Positions 7,130-13,992 of a stretch of DNA of 17,911 nucleotides are shown piece after piece. Numbering within the stretch: position 1 is the first letter of the stretch; the number at the start of each line of letters is the position of its first letter. A program made the position numbers and the translations under genes. The notes under the pieces were generated by a model. The model was not told the origin of the DNA. It did not search any database and saw only the letters and a program-made list of their open reading frames with translations. Origin of the DNA: CAZOGW01 sp964579415 (GTDB taxonomy: Bacteria > Actinomycetota > Acidimicrobiia > Spongiisociales > UBA5794); contig CAZOGW010000060.1 of NCBI GenBank assembly GCA_964579415.1, positions 1-17,911 on the forward strand. The letters run 5' to 3'.

Positions 7130-8026
7130 ATGAAACATGTGCTCGAAGTACGGGGCCTCGTTCACCGATACGGTGACATCACGGCCCTCGCCGGAGTCGA
7201 TCTGACTGTCAAGTCGGGGGAGTGTGTCGCACTTCTCGGCCCGAACGGGGCCGGTAAGACGACCCTGGTTCGCAATGTGATCGGGTTGATCGAAGGCCAC
7301 GCCGACTTCATCGAGGTGGCAGGTGGCAACCCTCGCCGAGCCGCGACCCGGCGCCGGCTCGGTGTCGTCCAACAGGCGGTCGGCTTTCCGCGGTCACTCA
7401 CCGTCGGCGAGATCGTCGGCGGAGCGGCCGCCCGCAGGGGTTGTCCCCCGGAGGCAGCCGGCCGGGCCATCGCCGAGATGGGCCTGGCCGGTCTGGAGAA
7501 ACGCCGGGCGGTCAAGCTCTCCGGCGGACAGCAGCAGCGGCTGCAGCTGGCGATGGGGCTTGTCGCCGATCCGATGCTGCTGGTACTGGACGAGCCCACC
7601 GAAGGACTCGATGTGGAGGCACGGCGCCGGTTCTGGAACACGATCCGGCAGCGTCTCGACAACGGAGCCGGTGTGCTGGTCACGACGCATCTCGTGGACG
7701 AGGCGGCCGCAGTCGCCGACCGGGTCGTCGTGGTCGATCGCGGACGAGTAGTCGCCGAAGGGACTCCGAACGAACTGCGTCGGATGCTCCCCGACCGTCG
7801 CATCTCAGTCCGGACGAAGGTACCGGCGAGTGTGATCAGAGCGCTCGACTCGGTGGAGGCGGTCGAACTCCGCGACGGCCGCACCGTGATCACGACGACA
7901 GACAGTGAGCAGGTCGTCAGGGCGCTGCTCGACCTCGACCCCGAGGTCAACGATCTGACCGTGGCGACGGCGAGCCTCGAAGAGGTCCTCATCGCCATGA
8001 CCCACCGTGAGGAGGTGGCAGCATGA
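7130..8026 (+). CDS. ABC transporter ATP-binding protein
   Basis: Encodes 298 aa: the nucleotide-binding subunit of an ABC-2 type exporter, hydrolysing ATP in the cytoplasm. Walker A GPNGAGKTT is at residues 37-45, Q-loop glutamines at 81-82, signature SGGQQ at 131-135, Walker B LLVLDEP at 150-156, and the switch His at 187 (VTTH). The C-terminal 80 residues after the core form the extension common in DrrA/CcmA-like exporter ATPases. GAGGAGG at 7117-7123 lies 6 nt before the ATG. It is the first gene of a four-gene operon; the permease overlaps its stop by 4 nt (ATGA). Substrate is unknown; lipid, drug or antimicrobial export are all possible, and the kinase-regulator pair downstream suggests inducible defence or membrane adaptation. 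Confidence 0.93.
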   Translation: MKHVLEVRGLVHRYGDITALAGVDLTVKSGECVALLGPNGAGKTTLVRNVIGLIEGHADFIEVAGGNPRRAATRRRLGVVQQAVGFPRSLTVGEIVGGAAARRGCPPEAAGRAIAEMGLAGLEKRRAVKLSGGQQQRLQLAMGLVADPMLLVLDEPTEGLDVEARRRFWNTIRQRLDNGAGVLVTTHLVDEAAAVADRVVVVDRGRVVAEGTPNELRRMLPDRRISVRTKVPASVIRALDSVEAVELRDGRTVITTTDSEQVVRALLDLDPEVNDLTVATASLEEVLIAMTHREEVAA

Positions 8027-8745
8027 ACGCAAGGATCTTCCGCACCGAGGTGCGAGACGAGGTCGCGGGGATCGTCAGGGAGCCAACCGCTCTCGTCTTC
8101 TCGGTCCTGATGCCAGTGGCATTCTTTGCTCTGTTCGCAACGATGTTCGGCGACGACGGCGGATTCGGCGTCGGGTCGTTGGCCACGTACGGGGCATTCG
8201 GTGTGCTGTCCGTGGTCCTGACCAACCCGGGTATCAGCCTCGCCGATGCCAGAGAGCGAGGCTGGCTCCGCGTCAAGCGAGCGGACGGTACGCCCCTTGC
8301 GGTGACGCTGTCCGCCAAGGTCACGGCAGCACTGCCGTATGCGATCATCACCCTGGCAGGGATAACCCTGGTCGCCCGTCTCACCACCGGACCCGTGGAC
8401 GTGCTCCAGGCCCTGCGTGTCATCGGTGTGCTGGTGCTGGGAGCCTTGCCGTTCAGCCTGTTCTCCCTGGCTGTCGGGGCGAGGCTCGGCCTCAACGCCG
8501 CAATATCGGTGCTCAACGCGGTGCTCATTCCATCGGTGATTCTGTCAGGCCTCTGGTTCCCCCTCGAGATGCTCCCGACGTTGCTCGGGGAGGTCGCGGT
8601 GTACCTCCCGCCCTATCACCTGGCGCAACTGGCGCTGGCGCAGGTCGAAGGCGGACCGGTGTGGGGCCACGTCTCCTACCTCGTGGGAACGACGATCGTG
8701 GGAGCAATCACAGCAGCGCTGGCGTACCGTTCCGCAGAAGTGTGA
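8023..8745 (+). CDS. ABC-2 type transporter permease
   Basis: Encodes 240 aa, a normal length for the membrane subunit of a DrrB/NatB-like exporter. A short cytoplasmic N-terminus (EVRDEVAGIVREPTALVFSV) leads into about six hydrophobic segments, starting near residue 25 with VFSVLMPVAFFALFATMF and ending before AYRSAEV. The segment SVILSGLWFPLEMLP followed by a loop and YLPPYHLAQL is typical of the ABC-2 membrane family. The start ATG overlaps the ATPase stop as ATGA at 8023-8026, with GGAGG about 7 nt upstream inside the ATPase gene. The stop overlaps the kinase start by 4 nt. It pairs with the preceding ATPase. Confidence 0.9.
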   Translation: MNARIFRTEVRDEVAGIVREPTALVFSVLMPVAFFALFATMFGDDGGFGVGSLATYGAFGVLSVVLTNPGISLADARERGWLRVKRADGTPLAVTLSAKVTAALPYAIITLAGITLVARLTTGPVDVLQALRVIGVLVLGALPFSLFSLAVGARLGLNAAISVLNAVLIPSVILSGLWFPLEMLPTLLGEVAVYLPPYHLAQLALAQVEGGPVWGHVSYLVGTTIVGAITAALAYRSAEV

Positions 8746-9863
8746 ACGACACGACAGTCGGACCGGCGAACTCGGAACGCCTCGACTCGAGGCGTTCCGG
8801 CTTCGCGCGCTGGGCGCCCCTCGTCTTCTTCGCCTTCATCCTCATCGGACCGATCTTCTCGCCCGACGCCACCGCCGAGGATTGGGTGTTCGCCGTCGCA
8901 GTGGTCGCCGTCGCCCTCCCCACCTTCGTCGTCTCGGAAAGGCGAGGCTGGGACATCGGGGGAGCGACTGTTCTGATGCTGCTGGCACTGGGGACAGCGC
9001 CCTTCGACTCGACGGCAATCATGGCGCTGCCCATCTACGCCGCCGCTCTCCTTGCCAGGTCGGCCACACCAGAGACGCTGCGACTCAGGCTGTGGGTGAT
9101 CACCGCCCTGACTCTGACCGGCTTCTTCCTGAGTTCGATCCCGTGGCCGTTCCGGGTCTTCACATTCATCCCGGTGATCATGATCTGGGTCATCGGATCC
9201 GCCGTCTTCCATGACGTTTCTCGGGACCATCACGCTGCCGCACTCCAGGCCGAGAACCGCCGAGTCGCTCATCTCGCCACCATCGCCGAGCGGGAACGGA
9301 TCGCTCGCGACGTCCACGACATCGCAGGCCAGGCCCTCACCGCCATCGTCTTGCGAAGCCAACTGGTGCAAAGACTGGCCCCCACCGACCAGCTCCGAGC
9401 CACCGGGGAAGCAGAGGAGATCGAACGCATAGCCCGCGACGCACTGTCCTCGGTCAGGGAAAGCGTTGCCGGATGGCATCAGGCGTCGCTGCTGGACGAA
9501 CTCGCAGTCGCACGCGACGCGCTCGAAGCGGGTGGCACCGCATTGGAGGCGCGCGGAGACCTGGAGGTCGATCTGGCGCCTTCGGTCGAGAACGTCCTGG
9601 CGTTGGGACTTCGCGAGGCGGTCACCAATGTCCTGCGCCATGCCAACGCTGCCATGGTGGTGATCCGAATCGACAACGAGGACGGGGCCGTCTCACTCAC
9701 GGTGACCGACGACGGGACCGGACCCACCAAGGGAACCGGCTCGGGAATTCAGGGCATGCACGACCGTGTGATCGCCGCGGGGGGAACCCTCACGTTCGGA
9801 CCCGGAGTGACGGGCGGAACAGAGCTACGGATCGACATGCCATTCGGCGGGAGCCCTTCATGA
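8742..9863 (+). CDS. DesK/NarL-type sensor histidine kinase
   Basis: Encodes 373 aa. GTG at 8742 overlaps the permease stop (GTGA). About four to six membrane segments occupy residues 24-160, with almost no extracellular loops, as in intramembrane-sensing DesK-like kinases. A short coiled linker (SRDHHAAALQAENRR) follows. The HisKA_3 dimerisation box ERERIARDVHDIAG places the phosphorylated His at residue 192. The ATPase domain shows the N-box EAVTNVLRHA from residue 292 and the G-box DDGTGPTKGTGSGIQGMHDR from about residue 323. The partner regulator overlaps its end. Likely it senses membrane state or a membrane-active compound and controls the transporter genes beside it. A strong hairpin lies in its first codons. 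Confidence 0.92.
   Translation: MNDTTVGPANSERLDSRRSGFARWAPLVFFAFILIGPIFSPDATAEDWVFAVAVVAVALPTFVVSERRGWDIGGATVLMLLALGTAPFDSTAIMALPIYAAALLARSATPETLRLRLWVITALTLTGFFLSSIPWPFRVFTFIPVIMIWVIGSAVFHDVSRDHHAAALQAENRRVAHLATIAERERIARDVHDIAGQALTAIVLRSQLVQRLAPTDQLRATGEAEEIERIARDALSSVRESVAGWHQASLLDELAVARDALEAGGTALEARGDLEVDLAPSVENVLALGLREAVTNVLRHANAAMVVIRIDNEDGAVSLTVTDDGTGPTKGTGSGIQGMHDRVIAAGGTLTFGPGVTGGTELRIDMPFGGSPS
8773..8799 (+). promoter_or_regulatory. 12-bp perfect hairpin inside the kinase gene start
   Basis: CGGAACGCCTCG and CGAGGCGTTCCG are exact reverse complements separated by the 3-nt loop ACT. The structure starts 31 nt after the kinase GTG and is fully coding. Its position at the transporter/kinase junction could slow ribosomes or RNA polymerase, or protect the upstream message, lowering kinase output relative to the transporter. 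It could also be a DNA site. The effect is inferred. Confidence 0.5.
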
Positions 9864-10459
9864 TCCGTGTCGTCCTCGTCGAAGACCAGGCCATGGTGCG
9901 AGGAGCCTTTGCGGGACTCCTCGACCTCGAACCCGACATCGAGGTGGTCGCGGTCGCCGAAGATGGCGAGCAGGGTCTGGCAGCCGTCGCAGAGCACCGG
10001 CCGGACATCGTTCTCACCGACATCGAAATGCCGGCAATGACGGGACTCGAACTGGCCTCTCGCCTCAAGGACCATCCGACGGTCCGTGTCGTGATCGTGA
10101 CCACCTTCGCCCGAACCGGCTATCTGCGGCGGGCACTCGACGCCGGAGTCTCCGGATACGTCCTCAAAGACTCACCCATCGGAGACCTCGCCGACACCCT
10201 GCGGCGGGTGTCGGCAGGCAACCGTGTCATCGCCCCGGAGCTGGCAGTATCCGCATGGACCGGCAGCGACCCCCTCACCGACCGGGAGCGCGAAGTCCTG
10301 CGGGAGGTCGGTGAAGGACATCCCAACGCCGAGATCGCGCAAAGGCTCCACCTCGCCGAAGGAACGGTACGCAACTACCTGTCATCCGCCATCGTCAAGC
10401 TCGGGGCCCGAAACCGTACCGAGGCCTTCGCCAAGGCACGCGAGATGGGATACCTGTAA
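9860..10459 (+). CDS. NarL/DesR-family response regulator
   Basis: Encodes 199 aa. The receiver domain has the acidic pocket E8-D9, the phosphorylated Asp at D54 (VLTDIEMP), Thr at 81/82 in VTTFAR and Lys at 103 in GYVLKD. The run TTFARTGYLRRALDAG is characteristic of the DesR subgroup. A LuxR-type HTH occupies about residues 137-195, with LTDREREVL and NAEIAQRLHLAEGTVRNYLS. ATG at 9860 overlaps the kinase stop (ATGA). As last gene of the operon it probably activates the operon promoter when phosphorylated by the upstream kinase; the inverted repeat at 7043-7056 is a candidate target. Confidence 0.93.
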   Translation: MIRVVLVEDQAMVRGAFAGLLDLEPDIEVVAVAEDGEQGLAAVAEHRPDIVLTDIEMPAMTGLELASRLKDHPTVRVVIVTTFARTGYLRRALDAGVSGYVLKDSPIGDLADTLRRVSAGNRVIAPELAVSAWTGSDPLTDREREVLREVGEGHPNAEIAQRLHLAEGTVRNYLSSAIVKLGARNRTEAFAKAREMGYL

Positions 10460-10515
10460 CCCGGGGCGGGCTCCCGAACTGGACGAACGGAGGAGACGGT
10501 GCCCACACGGCGATC

Positions 10516-10535
10516 GTGCCGGGCCTCCCCGGCAC
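10516..10535 (+). terminator. Hairpin after the two-component operon
   Basis: GTGCCGGG and CCCGGCAC form a perfect 8-bp stem with loop CCTC, 56 nt after the regulator stop and before the peptidase gene. No T-run follows, as is common for high-GC actinobacterial terminators. The rest of the 214-nt gap holds a second, weaker hairpin near 10619-10642 but no recognisable riboswitch. Confidence 0.5.
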
Positions 10536-10673
10536 CCGACTCGCTACCGACACTAGAGTCGACGGCAGGCCGTCTGCGGCCATGCGAGTAACGGGAGATG
10601 CCGAAAGCTAGGCGGGGAGAGCGCCAACGCTGATGGGCGCTGTCCAACCTCAGCCGTCGGCAAGGAGGTTCGG

Positions 10674-13247
10674 ATGCTCATGAGAGGGAGACTCGCGATC
10701 GTGACTGTGGCAGCGATGCTGCTCAGCCTGGTCGTACCGATTGCCGCCTCGACGGCCCAGGGCCCGCCGGAGTGGCCTGCCGCCTTCAGTGCCAGACTGG
10801 TCCCGGTCCAGGAGACCGGCCCACCGTCGCAGCGGCTCAACCTGATCGTGATGTGCGACGGGTATCAGGCGGACGAGATGGATCAGTGCTTCGAGGACGT
10901 CGACCGCAACCAGGCGGTCCAGTTCAGTGTGGAGCCGTTCCGCAGCTACCGGCACTACATCAACGTGTACAGGTTGGAGATCGTCTCACCGGACTCCGGT
11001 ACCCGGTGCGATCCGGACGTGCTCAATGCCTTCCTGAACACAGCGCTGCGGCTGGGATTCGCCGCCAACTGCCCGGCGGCCGCGCTCGCCCGGGGAGTGA
11101 CCTATCTGGACGCGCTGGTGGCGCCGCGCAACGGCTCGCAGTGCCCGAATACCTGGGCCACCATCGGTGACCCGAGGTGCACCGGCAACCAGCAGCGGAC
11201 CCTGTACCTGGAGAACGTCGTGGCGCCGGCGCTGGGGATCCCGGCAAATGCGCAGAACCTGCAGACGCTGGCGGTCGTCAACACGTTCACCTACGGCGGC
11301 ATCGGCGGCACCCACGCCACCGCAACCGGCGGCAGCCCGCAAGGCCCGCTCATCTCCACCCACGAGCTGGGCCACTCGCTGGGCTCGATGGCCGACGAGT
11401 ATCCCTACTCGAGCCGTACCAACCCGGGCAATCCGGCCGGCAACAACGAGCCGGGCTCGTTCCACCACACCCGGATGACGGCGGCGGAGATGATCGCCGC
11501 CCAGGCCAAGTGGTTCCGCTGGCTCGGTGAGGAGAGCCTGGCGGGCGGGGAGATCTGCGCCCGCGACTGTCTCAGCGGAGCGATCGGCAACGAGAGCGGG
11601 AACACCAACGGGTCCAACATCTGGCGTCCCAGCTCGCATTCGATGATGCGCTGGATCGGCTTCCACTTCGACCAGGTGGGCCGCGAGCACATGGTGGCCC
11701 GCATCACCGGGCAGCGGAATACCGGGCAGATGCCGCTGGGGAACACCCCCGTCGGCGAGGTGCCCGCCAACAGCGTGCTCTGGGTGGATCCGCTGCAGCC
11801 CAAGTTCCACGAGATGCGGGTGACGTGGCGACTCGGCGGACCGGAGGGCGCGGTGATCAACACCGGCAGCCGCAACCTGGGCGTGAGCGGCCTGGCGCCC
11901 GGTTCGGTGGTCCACGTCGAGGTGCGCGACCCGGTGGGCCCGGACGGGATCGACTGGGTGCGGAACCCGTCGACCGCCAACGCCGCCACCAACTCCGGCT
12001 ACAACGGTCCCCGTTTCGTCCAGACCCGGCAATGGACCGTCGGCGCCGGCACGGCGACGCCGACCCCGCCGGGCGACGTCGACCTGGTCGTCGGGGCGTC
12101 ACCGACGGACCGGCCGGTCGGTGGCGAGGAGGTCGTCTACGTGCAGACCGGACACCCGTCCGACCGGGCCGTCACGGTGACGTGGCGACTGAACGGGGCG
12201 ATCGTGGCCGGATCGACCGACCGTACCATCAACCTCGGCGCCTTGAACCTGCCCAGCGGCACGCATCAGCTCACCGCCACCGTCACCGACCCAGCGTCCG
12301 GAGGAGGCACCGAGACCGTGACGTGGGTGGTGGACAACGTGATGCCGACGGCGCCGCGGACACTGTCCGAGCCGCTGACGACCCTCGACGGCGATGTCGA
12401 GCACAACGTCTACTTCAACGAGTTCGACATGCTGCTGGAACCGCAGGACGACCGCACCGGCTATACCGACGACCTGTACGTGGTCGGCGAGCTGCGTCTC
12501 AACGGAGACGGCTGGTTCAACTACTTCGGGTTCCCCGAGCAACCGTTCGGGACGCCGTTCAACTTCTCCCACACCGGGAAGGACGTCAAGGCGCTCACCT
12601 ACGGCAGCCTCGGCACCGGCGGGCTCTCGAAGGCCACCTTCGAGCAGTCCTACGGGCCCGGCCAGCCGAACGGCCCGTTCGTGCCCGGTTTCGGCACCCA
12701 CAAGGTGGAGCACCGGGCGATCGACCCGGCCGGCACCATCGGTGACGTCGGGGAGTTCCGTGCCACGGTGCTGCCCGGCGATCTCGCCGAGTGCACCGAG
12801 ACGCTCACCGGTAGCTACGTCAGGCTGCGGGTGAGCGAAGGTGTCGTCTGCCTCGACGGTGCCCATGTCGACGGCGGGGTGTCCGTGATCGAGGGCGCCT
12901 CACTGGTGGCGAAGGACAGCACCATCGTCGGTGAGTTCAACGCAAGGGGAGCGGTCACCGTCCAGCTATTCGGCACTACCGTCACCGGGCGCACCCACAT
13001 CACCGGCACCACCAGCGACGTGACGGCGGCGGGCAACACGTTCCGTGCCCTGGTGGTCCTCACCGACAACACCCAGGTGCAGGCCAACGAACGGTTCGCC
13101 CAGTACGGCTACGAGACCGGCCCGATCCTCGTCGGCAACAGCTTCGGCGAGAACCTGAGGTGCAGCGGCAGCAACGCACCGGCACGCGACTTCGGCGCCT
13201 CCAACACGTTGGTGGGCAAGGCCGGAGGGGACTGCTCGGGGTTGTGA
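10674..13247 (+). CDS. Secreted M64-type (IgA peptidase family) metallopeptidase
   Basis: Encodes 857 aa. AAGGAGG at 10662-10668 supports ATG 10674. A signal peptide is clear: MRGR, hydrophobic core to about residue 24, then a likely cut after STA (residue 28). The catalytic domain follows: LNLIVMCDGYQADEM near the start and the zinc site HELGH at 230-234, continuing to ADEY at 240-243, the M64 pattern. Residues about 365-450 and 460-565 look like two Ig/PKD-like domains, each with a VTWRL strand and separated by a TPTPPGD linker. The C-terminal 150 residues have short repeated beta units (SVIEGASLVAKDSTIVG, VTVQLFGTTVTGRTHITG), suggesting a beta-helix. There is no visible anchor, so it is probably secreted. 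Substrate is unknown; family members cleave IgA or other proteins. Confidence 0.85.
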   Translation: MLMRGRLAIVTVAAMLLSLVVPIAASTAQGPPEWPAAFSARLVPVQETGPPSQRLNLIVMCDGYQADEMDQCFEDVDRNQAVQFSVEPFRSYRHYINVYRLEIVSPDSGTRCDPDVLNAFLNTALRLGFAANCPAAALARGVTYLDALVAPRNGSQCPNTWATIGDPRCTGNQQRTLYLENVVAPALGIPANAQNLQTLAVVNTFTYGGIGGTHATATGGSPQGPLISTHELGHSLGSMADEYPYSSRTNPGNPAGNNEPGSFHHTRMTAAEMIAAQAKWFRWLGEESLAGGEICARDCLSGAIGNESGNTNGSNIWRPSSHSMMRWIGFHFDQVGREHMVARITGQRNTGQMPLGNTPVGEVPANSVLWVDPLQPKFHEMRVTWRLGGPEGAVINTGSRNLGVSGLAPGSVVHVEVRDPVGPDGIDWVRNPSTANAATNSGYNGPRFVQTRQWTVGAGTATPTPPGDVDLVVGASPTDRPVGGEEVVYVQTGHPSDRAVTVTWRLNGAIVAGSTDRTINLGALNLPSGTHQLTATVTDPASGGGTETVTWVVDNVMPTAPRTLSEPLTTLDGDVEHNVYFNEFDMLLEPQDDRTGYTDDLYVVGELRLNGDGWFNYFGFPEQPFGTPFNFSHTGKDVKALTYGSLGTGGLSKATFEQSYGPGQPNGPFVPGFGTHKVEHRAIDPAGTIGDVGEFRATVLPGDLAECTETLTGSYVRLRVSEGVVCLDGAHVDGGVSVIEGASLVAKDSTIVGEFNARGAVTVQLFGTTVTGRTHITGTTSDVTAAGNTFRALVVLTDNTQVQANERFAQYGYETGPILVGNSFGENLRCSGSNAPARDFGASNTLVGKAGGDCSGL

Positions 13248-13254
13248 AACACCA

Positions 13255-13296
13255 GGCGCCGCGGCGGCGGTCGATGAGGACCACCGCCGCGGCGCC
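13255..13296 (+). terminator. Strong bidirectional hairpin terminator
   Basis: Thirteen perfect G/C base pairs (GGCGCCGCGGCGG with CCGCCGCGGCGCC), one C-A mismatch and four more pairs (GGTC/GACC) enclose a 6-nt loop. It begins 7 nt after the peptidase stop, and the oxidoreductase gene ends 36 nt beyond on the other strand, so it probably ends both convergent transcripts. No T-run is present. Confidence 0.75.
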
Positions 13297-13331
13297 CGTT
13301 CATGCCCGAGCTCTTGTCGCTGTGGGTCCGA

Positions 13332-13838
13332 TCAGCCGACGTCGGGTATCCCACGCTGGTCCGGGCTGCCGATGGGACTGATCTCCATGAAGACCATGGG
13401 GGTCAACGTTCGCGAGAAGGCCTCGAAGGTGCGCTGCCCCCAACCCCATTCCCTTCGGATGAGGTTCGCTGCATATTCGGCCTCGGCGGGAACGTCCAGT
13501 ACCCGGGCGGTGCCGGCGAAAGGCGGGCCGAGAGGTCGACCGCGGAAGGTGCAGGCAGCGACCAGCACGTTCGGATTGCGCCTTATCCGCTTCGCCTTGT
13601 ATGCCTGGATCTCCGACCGGAGGTAGAGCCGGCCATCCTCGAAGGCGGGCCACATCGGCTGGGCCACCGGAGAGCCGTCCTGGCGATAGGTCACCAGCAG
13701 ACAGTGGGTGTGCCCGGTCAACTCGGAGAAGTCGCCAAACCGAACGGCCTGTTCGAGGAGCAGGTCGGCCTGCGACGAGCGAAGGCCCTCCAGGAAGCGA
13801 GTGTTGAACTCGACCAGACTCCTTCGAACGTCGGGCAT
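13332..13838 (-). CDS. PPOX-class (F420-type) flavin/deazaflavin oxidoreductase
   Basis: Encodes 168 aa, the usual length of small split-barrel FMN- or F420-binding oxidoreductases. The family pattern is clear: LLVTYRQDGSPVAQPMWPAF (residues about 47-66), GRLYLRSEIQAYKAKRIRRNP, then VAACTFRGRPLGPPFAGTAR. The same layout is found in actinobacterial PPOX-class F420-dependent enzymes. The F420 preference is inferred from this similarity, not proven. The first 40 residues form a helical extension before the barrel. ATG 13838 has no strong ribosome binding site, and a hairpin (13854-13876) lies just upstream. It lies 154 nt downstream of the LAL regulator on the same strand and may be read through from it. 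Confidence 0.83.
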   Translation of the reverse strand: MPDVRRSLVEFNTRFLEGLRSSQADLLLEQAVRFGDFSELTGHTHCLLVTYRQDGSPVAQPMWPAFEDGRLYLRSEIQAYKAKRIRRNPNVLVAACTFRGRPLGPPFAGTARVLDVPAEAEYAANLIRREWGWGQRTFEAFSRTLTPMVFMEISPIGSPDQRGIPDVG

Positions 13839-13853
13839 GAGAAGGTCCGCTCT

Positions 13854-13876
13854 GCCGCCTACCAGGTAGGAGCGGC
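13854..13876 (-). promoter_or_regulatory. Hairpin just upstream of the oxidoreductase start
   Basis: GCCGC/GCGGC outer pairs and CTAC/GTAG inner pairs with a 2-nt bulge and loop CAG form a stem 15 nt before the ATG, in the position where a ribosome binding site would be expected. It could be the LAL gene's terminator or a translational control element. Confidence 0.35.
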
Positions 13877-13992
13877 GTGGATGTGGACAGTCATGACGTC
13901 GTCGTGGATTTTAGGCGCCGGGAGGCTCAGTCGCTCGGTGACCGGGGAGCAGTCCCTCAACGGGTCTGATGCGGCTCTTCGCGCCGGGTCGG

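Noticed and set aside
8007..8741. Upstream extension of the kinase reading frame through the permease gene
   Set aside because: The extension is antithetical to permease coding and Arg/Gly-rich; the GTG at 8742 overlapping the permease stop is the natural start.
9473..9859. Upstream extension of the response-regulator frame into the kinase gene
   Set aside because: The receiver domain begins at ATG 9860 (MIRVVLVEDQ); the upstream part is an out-of-frame shadow of the kinase.
10554..10564. CTAGAGTCGAC resembles a cloning-vector polylinker
   Set aside because: Only 11 bases match and the flanks diverge from any polylinker; most likely coincidence in genomic sequence.
10540..10670. Possible riboswitch before the M64 peptidase gene
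   Set aside because: Short stems are present but no conserved core of a known riboswitch class could be recognised.
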